Assembly (NCBI GenBank): GCA_028696935.1
Contig: JAQVGE010000023.1
Location: forward strand, 1-10,340
DNA from: Minisyncoccota bacterium
GTDB taxonomy: Bacteria > Patescibacteria > Paceibacteria > UBA9973
DNA length: 10,340 nucleotides
Direction: 5' to 3'
This document shows, piece by piece, positions 1 to 6,940 of the stretch. Each line of letters begins with the position of its first letter. The first letter of the stretch is position 1. The position numbers and the translations under genes are program-made. Under the pieces are notes generated by a model. That model searched no databases. It was not told the DNA's origin and worked only from the letters and a program-made list of their open reading frames with translations.

Positions 1-251
1 AAGCCAAAGATTATAAAACTTACGAATATTAAAAATTTAGACAATATAATGCTTTTTCTATTTCCATATTTATCAGCAAATACACCCGTTGGAATTTCAA
101 TAATAAATGAAAAAACAGAAGCAATAGTAAAAATCCAGAATATATTAGCATAATTCAAACCAATATCCTGAAAAAATAAAATCACAATCGAAACAAAATA
201 GGTTTGATTTTTCAAAAAAGAGGCTAAATAAAATTTATTTATTTGATTCAT
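1..251 (-). CDS. MFS-type transporter, N-terminal part (runs off the left edge)
   Basis: Reading the minus strand from the ATG at 251 gives 83 codons without a stop up to the window edge, so the 3' part of the gene is missing. The peptide begins MNQINKFYLASFLKNQTYF and continues with a hydrophobic helix (about residues 18-34), a short loop, a second helix (about 37-54), then PTGVFADKYGNRKSI (about 56-70) and a third hydrophobic stretch. The G-x-x-A-D-x-x-G-x-R-K pattern after helix 2 is the conserved loop 2-3 motif of the major facilitator superfamily, so this is very likely an inner-membrane transporter. The substrate cannot be told. A promoter with a 16-bp spacer lies just upstream. No Shine-Dalgarno sequence is visible before the ATG. 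Confidence 0.8.
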   Translation of the reverse strand, partial: MNQINKFYLASFLKNQTYFVSIVILFFQDIGLNYANIFWIFTIASVFSFIIEIPTGVFADKYGNRKSIILSKFLIFVSFIIFG

Positions 252-288
252 GAGTTAACAATGTTAGTCTATATATTAATCAATTAAA

Positions 289-316
289 ATTATAACATTT
301 TCGTTGGTTTATTCAA
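289..316 (-). promoter_or_regulatory. Sigma-70-like promoter for the MFS gene
   Basis: On the minus strand, TTGAAT (311-316) and a perfect TATAAT (289-294) are separated by 16 bp. The start site would be near 282, giving a leader of about 30 nt before the ATG at 251. The -35 box overlaps the A-rich foot of the neighbouring terminator hairpin. The arrangement closely matches the promoter at 2301-2328, which shares the same spacer length and the sequence ATGTTATAAT. Confidence 0.6.
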
Positions 317-343
317 AAAATCCAGTTTACACTGGATTTTTTT
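315..343. terminator. Bidirectional rho-independent terminator
   Basis: AAAAAATCCAGT (315-326) pairs perfectly with ACTGGATTTTTT (331-342) around the loop TTAC, giving a 12-bp stem with an A-run on one side and a T-run on the other. It can stop transcription in both directions. On the minus strand it lies after the gene ending at 395. A near-identical copy is found at 2681-2709. Confidence 0.75.
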
Positions 344-394
344 ATTCGCTCGAGGTCACAGACGATGTTCGAACTAAAACTTATATAAAATAAA

Positions 395-1198
395 CTATTC
401 TGCAATCAATTTCTTAGAAATTACACTACTCTCTCTTTCAATATATAATTTATCGTTTTCAACTCTTAAATCGTTATAGTTTCCAATATCTTCTCTAGAA
501 ATTTTTTCTATTTTATTATTCTCTAAATCCCAAATAAATAAATACCCTGAATACCAAGGTTCAGTAACTGGAGTGCCCCAAAAAGCCATTTTTGTATTAT
601 TACTAAAAAATAATACGGGGTGAAAACTTGGCTTTCCTCCAACGCTTGTTAATTGAATTTCTGAAATAGGATTAAGAACCATTCCCAAGACAGCACTCAT
701 TACTGTCTCTCCTTGCCAACTTCTTTTAAATATTTTATTTTGAGAGATATAAAAATATCCACTTTCGTCTGGCGCGACAGCAATAACATTTCCGCCAATA
801 TGCATTTCTTCTATTGTATTTTTACTCTCTGATTTTGGTGAGCGATGTACAATATAACCACTTTCCATTGATACAAATTCTGGTCCATTATATGTAATCA
901 AAGCATAATCTTCTCCACTATGAATAAGGTGTATTCCCCCAACTTCACCTTTTAATCTATATTCCGCATTTAGTGCATCATTTTTCCTATCATGAATGTT
1001 TATAACAGTAATTTTTTTCTTATTCCAAAACCATGAATCGTATTGATAGGCGGTTAAGCTCAACCCCGACCCTATATCATCTGCTACTTTAATAATATCT
1101 GGAAAATGTAATTTTCCTGCCACCACAAAACTAAATACCCCCGCGCCAATAGCAGCTGAAAAAATAATAATTACAATGAGTTTTATAAATTTCTTCAT
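395..1198 (-). CDS. Membrane-anchored protein of unknown function, possible beta-propeller-like ectodomain
   Basis: A 267-residue protein starting at ATG 1198. Residues about 5-28 form one hydrophobic segment after MKKFIK, which is either a signal peptide or a membrane anchor. There is no lipobox Cys. The rest is rich in short beta-type stretches with recurring turn motifs such as SGEDYALITYNG (94-105), PDESGYFYISQNKIF (143-157), and FIWDLENNKIEKIS (221-234), as seen in beta-propeller or WD40/PD40-like repeats. I cannot name a family. It sits 48 bp after the Cys-rich exported protein (1247-2269) on the same strand, so the two are probably co-transcribed and both face the cell exterior. A weak AT-rich -10-like sequence precedes the ATG and no ribosome-binding site is visible. 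The gene ends before the terminator at 315-343. Confidence 0.7.
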   Translation of the reverse strand: MKKFIKLIVIIIFSAAIGAGVFSFVVAGKLHFPDIIKVADDIGSGLSLTAYQYDSWFWNKKKITVINIHDRKNDALNAEYRLKGEVGGIHLIHSGEDYALITYNGPEFVSMESGYIVHRSPKSESKNTIEEMHIGGNVIAVAPDESGYFYISQNKIFKRSWQGETVMSAVLGMVLNPISEIQLTSVGGKPSFHPVLFFSNNTKMAFWGTPVTEPWYSGYLFIWDLENNKIEKISREDIGNYNDLRVENDKLYIERESSVISKKLIAE

Positions 1199-1246
1199 AC
1201 TAATTAAACTATAGCATAATTAAAAATTTAAACCTTAATTATTTAT

Positions 1247-2269
1247 TCATCTAAGTTCCAAATCCACTAAATTATCTAGATCAAAATTTTCTCTCTCCAC
1301 TTCACATTCTCTTCTCTCCTTATCTGGATAATTACTACAATTAGGATACCGAGCTGTAAATTGCACCAAATAAACATTATCTTCTATTACTGTTGTATAA
1401 GTATATTGCGTATAGACAGAGCCTGCCGATCCTTCGCTTGAAGCGCCTATGCAATATTTCTGACCATTTATCTGCCTCTTACTTATTCGCAGTAGCGAAC
1501 TTGATTCTGGAGGGGTTTCATTGCATTCTATTTCACTATTTTCTACCCAAGACTCTAATTTAGGATATTCTTCGGCTTTAAATACGTTTGAACCATAATT
1601 CTGAAATGAAATATAATTAGCATTAAAACTATCTGGTAAATTTGACTCTATATTTCCTTCTTCTGTGTATAAATGCTTAACTCCTTCTACTTTGATTGTG
1701 CCTAAAGTTTTATAAATGTCACTTTCTTCGTTAATCAACTCTCCACTAATTTCTATTTTTTGCCCCCTTCTTATTTTATTAACTACATTATTTTTATCGT
1801 CACTTGGCGCTTGCAAGCGATAATAATCACCATCATTATTCTTAACACCAAAGACGCATAAATCATTATGAGGCTCATCTTGATTTTTCACAGGCAAGCA
1901 AACAAATTCTCCTACAACTTTAAATGAGTCTTTATGAATTTCATCATACTGTTTTTGAATTTCAGAGAGAGTTATTTCCTTAAGACTATTTTCTAATTTT
2001 CCTGCTTCATTGATGGGCAAATTTCCGCAATCACAAATTATTTTTCCACCACACAAAGTTAATGTGCTACCACAAGGAACTTGAACATTATTATATTCTT
2101 TACACCCAAATAAACCTTCACAATTTTTTAAGCTAAATTCACAATATCCTTTTTCGGGATATGCCTTAAAATCGTTTTCACACTTATTTGGAATTAAAAA
2201 AAATAAAGCAATAAAAATAAATAGTAAAGCAGCTAAAGAGTAGATTAAAATTTTGAATTCCTTTTTCAT
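1247..2269 (-). CDS. Cys-rich membrane-anchored exported protein with an OB-fold-like middle domain
   Basis: A 340-residue protein starting at ATG 2269. Residues 7-27 form an N-terminal membrane helix or uncleaved signal. A compact Cys-rich segment follows, with eight Cys between residues 30 and 81 (30, 43, 50, 56, 66, 73, 79, 81). Residues about 117-200 look like a small OB-fold-like beta barrel (VVGEFVCLPVKN at 118-129, GQKIEISGELI at 169-179, IKVEGVKHL at 192-200). This type of domain is known to me from exported proteins of Patescibacteria, but that link is from memory. The C-terminal 140 residues hold four more Cys (249, 273, 311, 322) and alternate beta segments. Fourteen Cys in all suggest disulfide bonds outside the membrane. 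The function is unknown. It is the first gene after a strong promoter and is followed 48 bp later by the second anchored protein. Confidence 0.72.
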   Translation of the reverse strand: MKKEFKILIYSLAALLFIFIALFFLIPNKCENDFKAYPEKGYCEFSLKNCEGLFGCKEYNNVQVPCGSTLTLCGGKIICDCGNLPINEAGKLENSLKEITLSEIQKQYDEIHKDSFKVVGEFVCLPVKNQDEPHNDLCVFGVKNNDGDYYRLQAPSDDKNNVVNKIRRGQKIEISGELINEESDIYKTLGTIKVEGVKHLYTEEGNIESNLPDSFNANYISFQNYGSNVFKAEEYPKLESWVENSEIECNETPPESSSLLRISKRQINGQKYCIGASSEGSAGSVYTQYTYTTVIEDNVYLVQFTARYPNCSNYPDKERRECEVERENFDLDNLVDLELR

Positions 2270-2300
2270 ACTATTTTAAATTTAAATATTAACTATTTAT

Positions 2301-2328
2301 ATTATAACATACCCCCTCCTTCTATCAA
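2301..2328 (-). promoter_or_regulatory. Near-consensus sigma-70 promoter for the two exported-protein genes
   Basis: On the minus strand, TTGATA (2323-2328) and TATAAT (2301-2306) are 16 bp apart. The spacer contains the G-rich run GGAGGGGG. Transcription would start near 2293, leaving about 24 nt before the ATG at 2269. It is the strongest promoter match in the window. Confidence 0.65.
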
Positions 2329-2343
2329 ATAATATAAATCATA

Positions 2344-2377
2344 AATAAAAATACGCTATTATTAGCTTATTTTTATT
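2344..2377. terminator. AT-rich terminator-like hairpin at the left edge of the GC-rich island
   Basis: AATAAAAATA (2344-2353) pairs with TATTTTTATT (2368-2377). After a single C/T mismatch, GCT (2355-2357) pairs with AGC (2364-2366) around the loop ATTATT. Like the other two hairpins of this kind, it is followed on the plus strand by ATTCGCTCG. It may end transcripts coming through the GC-rich island. Confidence 0.45.
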
Positions 2378-2380
2378 ATT

Positions 2381-2670
2381 CGCTCGGGGACTAGGATTCG
2401 GTCACGGTCATCGCATAAAATGGCCTTGCCATCACGCGACCTCGCTAACAAAAACAACGTTGCTTTATAGGCGCCCTCCGCGTGCCGAAGGTTATACGCG
2501 GCTCCGGCTTTCTCGTCCTAAATGCCACGTATAGCTCACTTCGTTCGCACGTGGCTTCGCTCGTCGCTCGCTAAGCGCCCCCGACCCGGCCTCGCCTGTG
2601 CTCATTTCATTCGCACATGACTCCGGCTTTCTCATCCTAGAAGCGAAGTGCGCAGGCACTTCGCTTCCCC
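2381..2670. repeat. GC-rich, hairpin-dense non-coding island with imperfect direct repeats
   Basis: About 290 bp that are far richer in GC than all surrounding DNA and hold no convincing gene. CTCCGGCTTTCTCGTCCTA (2502-2520) recurs at 2621-2639 with one change. GCTCACTTCGTTCGCAC (2534-2550) recurs at 2600-2616 as GCTCATTTCATTCGCAC. Hairpins visible by eye are: ATGGC/GCCAT (2420-2432), CCGCGT/ACGCGG (2478-2501), GCCACGT/ACGTGGC (2524-2555), TGTG/CACA (2597-2617), and AAGCGAAGTGC/GCACTTCGCTT (2641-2666, 11 bp with the loop GCAG). Unit 2524-2557 and unit 2594-2624 look like diverged copies of one hairpin module. This may be a family of short interspersed palindromic repeats or a structured RNA. 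Confidence 0.6.
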
Positions 2671-2680
2671 TCACTCATTC

Positions 2681-2709
2681 AAAAAATCCAGCTTACACTG
2701 GATTTTTTT
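2681..2709. terminator. Rho-independent terminator after the five-gene defence cluster
   Basis: AAAAAATCCAG (2681-2691) pairs with CTGGATTTTTT (2698-2708) around the loop CTTACA, with T-runs in both directions. It is nearly the same sequence as the terminator at 315-343. On the minus strand it is the first terminator met after the zinc-ribbon gene ending at 2786, so it probably closes the R-M operon. Confidence 0.7.
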
Positions 2710-2785
2710 CATTCGCTCGCTTGGAGGGACAGCTTTCGAACTTGGATGGCTAATAATAGTTAAGATATTTCAAATAAAGAGATAA

Positions 2786-3463
2786 CTATAGACTCCATAA
2801 TTTATCAATATTTCCACAAGATGGACATCTTACCCCCTTAGACCCCCCTATAAAACTAACCTCACTAGACTTAAAAAAATCACCGTTATTAACTAAAAAG
2901 CCATAATTACATTTAGAGCAATTATGAAAATTAGATGCAATTCCAAAATTGTTTAATTTAGACATTGGACTATCGTTTATTTGAAATGACTCAATAACAG
3001 TATTAGAATGTAGTTTAAATTTTTCTTTTGACAATTCTTTGATAGATTCTTCTATTTTACTTTTTTCTGCATCTCCAGCTGATTTCAGCTGCTCTTTATA
3101 ATCCTGAAGTTGTTTTTCAATATCAGCATCTAATTCTTGTTTAATTTTCTGATTTTCTTCAAGAATCGCTGTTTGTTGTTCTATAGCTAATTTTTGTTTA
3201 TTTAAAATCTCTGTTTGTTGCTCGTATAATTCAGCAATTTTTTTGTTAGATTCTTTTCTATCGCTTTCTAACTTATTTTTATAATCAGCACCTTGTTTAT
3301 AAATTAAGTAGGCGACAACAATGGCTATAATAGTAATCCACACGCTAAGTATCATAATAGAAACACCGTAAGGATTAGACCAGAGACCAAGCTGCTGATT
3401 AGTTTTTTCTAGTATGTTTATATATTGGCTTAATAAATCTGGCTGACTTAAAACTTCGTTCAT
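2786..3463 (-). CDS. Membrane protein with long coiled coil and C-terminal zinc ribbon
   Basis: A 225-residue protein starting at ATG 3463. Residues about 34-55 form one strong transmembrane helix. Residues about 60-150 are a charged, Gln- and Lys/Glu-rich coiled coil (for example NKKIAELYEQQTEILNKQ at 73-90). The C-terminal end has CSKC (182-185) and CPSCG (213-217), about 27 residues apart, a typical two-knuckle zinc-ribbon arrangement. The short N-terminal part before the helix is polar. I do not recognise a named family. The gene starts 7 nt after the stop of the other membrane gene, which itself follows Res by 4 nt, so all three are almost surely translated from one message. I infer, without proof, an accessory or effector role: a zinc ribbon that could bind nucleic acid or a partner, held at the membrane by a stalk. 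Confidence 0.78.
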   Translation of the reverse strand: MNEVLSQPDLLSQYINILEKTNQQLGLWSNPYGVSIMILSVWITIIAIVVAYLIYKQGADYKNKLESDRKESNKKIAELYEQQTEILNKQKLAIEQQTAILEENQKIKQELDADIEKQLQDYKEQLKSAGDAEKSKIEESIKELSKEKFKLHSNTVIESFQINDSPMSKLNNFGIASNFHNCSKCNYGFLVNNGDFFKSSEVSFIGGSKGVRCPSCGNIDKLWSL

Positions 3464-3470
3464 ATTTTTA

Positions 3471-4085
3471 TTATTTAAAAAAAATTAAAACAATACCAAC
3501 AAACGTCAAAAGCAAGCTTATGACCACCCCAATAATCCAAATACGTTCAAATCCATACATGTTCCAATATTTTATCATTCCCAACCATCGCTTATCTGCT
3601 TTTATTTTTCCTCTCAATAACTTAGACTGCTCTTTGTTATCAGATTTCTTTAATAAGTCTGTATTATCTTTAATGATTTTTTCAAGGTTGAGTTTTAAAG
3701 CTAAAGAAGGATTATTTTTTATACCAGGATAATCAAACAATTTATACGGTTTTGTAATATCAATATCATAGCTAAACCGTATATGTTTTCTCTCCCAATA
3801 TAAGTATAGGTTTATCAGGATAAAGCCAAGTAAAACTCCAGAAATTATTAATATTAAACTTAACTGATTAGTTTTCTGATAAATTCCAAGGCCACCGGCT
3901 ATAGCTAACATAACCAAATAATATCTATGAAGATAATCCCGCCAGTCTGAATAGTTTTTAAGAGATAAATCACTAGCTAGATTACAAAGATTCTTCATTT
4001 CTTCAACGTTTTTTTCAGCCTCTTTTTTTGACTCATCAGCTCTTTTACACGCTTCTTGATATTGTATATTTTCAAACTCACCCAT
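3471..4085 (-). CDS. Three-helix membrane protein, possible effector or anchor of the R-M cluster
   Basis: I chose the ATG at 4085 (204 residues), 4 nt after the Res stop. A TTG at 4097 would add four residues and overlap Res by 8 bp, which is also possible. A charged helical N-terminus (about 1-45, with many Lys/Glu) is followed by two adjacent membrane helices (about 55-69 and 76-94). A soluble part of about 85 residues follows, with FSYDIDITKPYKLFDYPG near 104-121 and a Lys-rich helix. A third helix (about 182-203) runs to the C-terminus. No enzyme motif is visible and I cannot name the family. The layout, a helical pair plus a cytoplasmic domain, fits a small membrane effector or a scaffold for the neighbouring coiled-coil/zinc-ribbon protein, but that is inference from position. 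Confidence 0.75.
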   Translation of the reverse strand: MGEFENIQYQEACKRADESKKEAEKNVEEMKNLCNLASDLSLKNYSDWRDYLHRYYLVMLAIAGGLGIYQKTNQLSLILIISGVLLGFILINLYLYWERKHIRFSYDIDITKPYKLFDYPGIKNNPSLALKLNLEKIIKDNTDLLKKSDNKEQSKLLRGKIKADKRWLGMIKYWNMYGFERIWIIGVVISLLLTFVGIVLIFFK

Positions 4086-4089
4086 AATT

Positions 4090-6780
4090 TTATTCAATTA
4101 ATATTGAATTCCCAAAGGCCTTAACTAAATCCTTAAAATCTTTAGGCTTATACTTGTCCCATTCTTCTTGTTTTACATAAATCATTTTATACTCAACCTT
4201 CTTCTGTCTTTCGCTGGCATCCTGACACCATTGCTCAAGTCTTTTAATCTTCTCAATGTCATCCAAATCTTGCCTTCCCTTCGTTTCTACAATATAAACC
4301 GTTTTATTGTCGGTCTTAACAAAGAAATCCGGATAATAACTAGAGATTGCGCCGGCGGCATTTCTATAATCAATCTTAAAGTGAATTTCAAAGTAATTTT
4401 TAGCAAAAGAAATAACATCGTCTGAGCCTTCTAAAAAGTCGGCGAATTCTAATTCAAAATCACTATCACCAACTATTTTATTAAAGACGCTCTTTTTTGG
4501 TAATAAATATTTTTTATCAGTTACGACAAATGGCCGAGCGCTACTTACTTTAATGTAATTTTTAATTTCAGTATCGCCAACATCTTGAACAGTTAAATTA
4601 TTTACGCCTTTCTTAAAAGACTCAACAATCACCATCACCGCTTCTGTTTCCGATAAATTTCTTAAAATATTGGCATCATTAAGATCAACGCTATTATTAA
4701 ATAGGTGGTTACAAATAAAATCTTTAACCTTACCAAATAAAATATCATAACAACCAAAAAGCCTTAATTCCTTCATTATTCTTTGAACAAAAAAACCAAC
4801 TACGCTTTGATAATTAGGCTCCAAGGAGCTATTTAAAATAGTTGTATGGTGCTGTTTTTCATCAACAACCTCAACAAAAACAATTTCCTTCTTTTCTTCT
4901 TCGCTAAACTCTTTAATTCCAATTTTCTTATTTTCAAATTTAGCAACATCAAGCAAATTTAAATTTTTATATTCCCTTTGTATTCTTGGCGTTAAAATGG
5001 GCAACTCTATATCTAGATTATCAATATCTTTCTTAGGGTTTTCACTATCAACTTCGATTACTGAGGGGGTAATAGGTGTGCCGCTTCTGTCCATTTTTCT
5101 CTTCTCCAATTCAACACCTTCGGCTTTAATAGATTCAACGAATTCCATAAAAGCAGGCGTTCCGATAACACTAACATATTCTTGAACGTCTTGACCAAAA
5201 AACATTCTACGTAAACCACGTCCAAGTGTTTGCTCTGGCAAAATTTTTGAATCAGAGCCATAAGGGCGCAAACCAACAATAGTCGTTACGTTTTTTACAT
5301 CCCAGCCTTCTTTAAGCATTAAAACTGAAACGATGATTTTATATGGACTTTCAAGGCTATCAATATCATTCGCTTTTTTTCTTAATTCTTGTAATTCTTT
5401 TTCTTTTTTGCCAGAAGTCGTTTCAGATATTTCACCGCTTTTATTGGTATGAATAGTTAAAACAGAGCCTTGTAGTCTTGGATAATTTTTTTCAATAAAA
5501 GCTGCAACATCATCACAATTTTTTGTGTCATCTGTCATGATGAAAAGAATTGATTTCTTTCCAGTCGGTTCTAATTCATTATAAGTTTTTTCCCACTCTT
5601 CAACACCTAGTTTAATAAAATCCTCGTATTTTTCAGCAAACAAAGAACTTTGTTTCTCTTGTAATTTTGCTCGACTTGCTTGGTCTGGTAAAACTGGATT
5701 TTTTACTACTCCTTGGTGAATAGCTTCAACTAGAGGATAATCCGAAACTGTTTGAACAAAAATTTCTCCTCGATCATTTTTAGGGGTGGCCGTTACATCA
5801 ATTTGTAGGGCCAATTTCTTCCCTTTCTGTAATAAGCGATGATGAATATCTTCAATAGATTTAAACCAAGCCATTTTAGGATCATGAATATGATGAGCCT
5901 CGTCATTTATAACCATTAGTTCATCAATATCACGCACAATTTCGCCTAAGTCAATTTTAGAATCATTTGTTTTTCCAACCACTTTGCTGCCTAGAAAATA
6001 ATCAGAAGTATCATCATCGTCAAAACTAGACTCATTAACAGAGCCTTCGTAAACACGGTGAATATTTGTTAAGAATATATTTCCTGTTTTTGATATAGTG
6101 CCGACCTCATCCTGTAAATGAAGTTTAATTTGAAAATCATCTTGCCAATTTTGGCCATTAAATCCATTATCCGGAAGAATAGGGTCTTCGTAGAAAATCT
6201 TTAAGCCCTCAAAATCATTTTTAATTCTATCTAAAACTATAATATTTGGAGTAATTAATAAAAAATTTTTTGATAATTCAGAGCCATCTTCATAAAGCTT
6301 GTGAAAATATGACCAAGCCAAAAGCAAGCTCATTACTTTTGTTTTTCCGCTACCAGTCGCCATCTTAATAACAAAACGTAGCCAGTTTTCAGAAAACATA
6401 TTAGGGCTCACTCGACCTAATTTATCAAACTTAATTAAATCATATTTACTTTCAACTTTTTCTACATCATAAAGCCAAATAATAGTTTCCACAGCCTCCC
6501 TCTGAGCATAATAATATTGAAAAGAAACACTCTTACCATCTTTAGCATAAATCGTATGAGGCTCTTTAAACCACCAATTTAATAACGACTTTGAAGTTTC
6601 GCTTGCCCCATCATAATCGTTCTTGCGCCACTGAGCTACTTTTTCTCTGAGTTCTGGAACAAAAGGAGGCAGAAGCTTTTCATAGCCCTTTTCTCTTAAA
6701 TCCTCTTCAGCCGGAAACCATCTGATCGCTGGATCAAGTATTTGAAATTTGTCTTTTGGAAAATCTTTATGTAAAGCCAT
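4090..6780 (-). CDS. Type III-like restriction enzyme Res subunit (SF2 helicase plus PD-(D/E)xK nuclease)
   Basis: An 896-residue protein starting at ATG 6780. It would use ATP to translocate on DNA and cut unmodified DNA together with the methyltransferase encoded upstream. Visible motifs in order: a Q-motif-like YAQREAVETI (91-100), Walker A ATGSGKT (141-147), the DEAH box in INDEAHH (291-297), motif III-like VTATP (329-333), KEGWDVKNV (490-498), and motif VI EQTLGRGLRRM (516-526). The C-terminus has YYPDFFVKT (815-823) and VYIVETKG (828-835), giving a PD...ExK nuclease centre at D818, E832 and K834. All key residues are present, so it looks active. The N-terminal LDPAIRWFPAEE (15-26) recalls the group named BPTD_3080-family restriction endonucleases; this is from memory. 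No Shine-Dalgarno is seen. Two membrane-protein genes follow directly. Confidence 0.93.
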   Translation of the reverse strand: MALHKDFPKDKFQILDPAIRWFPAEEDLREKGYEKLLPPFVPELREKVAQWRKNDYDGASETSKSLLNWWFKEPHTIYAKDGKSVSFQYYYAQREAVETIIWLYDVEKVESKYDLIKFDKLGRVSPNMFSENWLRFVIKMATGSGKTKVMSLLLAWSYFHKLYEDGSELSKNFLLITPNIIVLDRIKNDFEGLKIFYEDPILPDNGFNGQNWQDDFQIKLHLQDEVGTISKTGNIFLTNIHRVYEGSVNESSFDDDDTSDYFLGSKVVGKTNDSKIDLGEIVRDIDELMVINDEAHHIHDPKMAWFKSIEDIHHRLLQKGKKLALQIDVTATPKNDRGEIFVQTVSDYPLVEAIHQGVVKNPVLPDQASRAKLQEKQSSLFAEKYEDFIKLGVEEWEKTYNELEPTGKKSILFIMTDDTKNCDDVAAFIEKNYPRLQGSVLTIHTNKSGEISETTSGKKEKELQELRKKANDIDSLESPYKIIVSVLMLKEGWDVKNVTTIVGLRPYGSDSKILPEQTLGRGLRRMFFGQDVQEYVSVIGTPAFMEFVESIKAEGVELEKRKMDRSGTPITPSVIEVDSENPKKDIDNLDIELPILTPRIQREYKNLNLLDVAKFENKKIGIKEFSEEEKKEIVFVEVVDEKQHHTTILNSSLEPNYQSVVGFFVQRIMKELRLFGCYDILFGKVKDFICNHLFNNSVDLNDANILRNLSETEAVMVIVESFKKGVNNLTVQDVGDTEIKNYIKVSSARPFVVTDKKYLLPKKSVFNKIVGDSDFELEFADFLEGSDDVISFAKNYFEIHFKIDYRNAAGAISSYYPDFFVKTDNKTVYIVETKGRQDLDDIEKIKRLEQWCQDASERQKKVEYKMIYVKQEEWDKYKPKDFKDLVKAFGNSILIE

Positions 6781-6826
6781 ATTTTAGCTAAATTTGAGTA
6801 AATTATTATTTATCACTATTCGACTA

Positions 6827-6855
6827 TTGCATTCGTTATAATTTTGTGATATATT
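6827..6855 (+). promoter_or_regulatory. Possible promoter of a short plus-strand RNA
   Basis: TTGCAT (6827-6832) and TATATT (6850-6855) are exactly 17 bp apart on the plus strand. A transcript would begin near 6862, just before two hairpins that end in a T-rich tract. There is no plus-strand gene nearby, so if it is used it makes a non-coding RNA. In such AT-rich DNA a chance match is possible. Confidence 0.35.
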
Positions 6856-6861
6856 AGTATT

Positions 6862-6940
6862 ATCTTTCAGTTTATACATATGACTGAAAGGGTATTACAT
6901 CCAAGGATCACCCTCTTCGCGGAGGGTGATTTTATTTTTG
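6862..6940 (+). ncRNA. Candidate small RNA between the Res and NYN genes
   Basis: The sequence holds two clean hairpins in tandem: CTTTCAGT (6864-6871) with ACTGAAAG (6883-6890), and ATCACCCTC (6907-6915) with GAGGGTGAT (6922-6930). The second is followed on the plus strand by TTTTATTTTT, a terminator pattern, while the minus strand has no T-tract after it. A -10/-35 pair lies at the right distance upstream. The product would be about 78 nt, reading against the operon and overlapping the last few codons of the NYN gene. Alternatives are a leader or attenuator for Res on the minus strand, or an operator formed by the CTTTCAGT palindrome. No known RNA family is recognised. Confidence 0.35.
6907..6940 (+). 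terminator. Rho-independent terminator (plus strand)
   Basis: A 9-bp GC-rich stem ATCACCCTC/GAGGGTGAT with the loop TTCGCG is followed directly by TTTTATTTTT on the plus strand. The T-tract runs over the stop codon of the minus-strand NYN gene (6932-6934). On the minus strand the hairpin follows the NYN stop but lacks a T-run, so there it could only pause polymerase or protect the mRNA end. Confidence 0.55.

Noticed and set aside
2378..2401. tRNA-like T-arm sequence (CGAATCCTAGTCCCC on the minus strand)
   Set aside because: No matching 5' half, anticodon arm or closing acceptor stem is present, so it is not called as a tRNA gene, only noted as a possible fragment.
2492..2674. 60-codon minus-strand open frame across the GC-rich island
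   Set aside because: It lies wholly in repeat and hairpin sequence, is rich in Arg, Ser, Ala and Glu with no domain, and its openness follows from high GC.
4086..4097. TTG start that would extend the three-helix membrane protein by four residues and overlap Res by 8 bp
   Set aside because: The ATG at 4085 fits the tight spacing of the cluster and needs no rare start; the longer form cannot be excluded.
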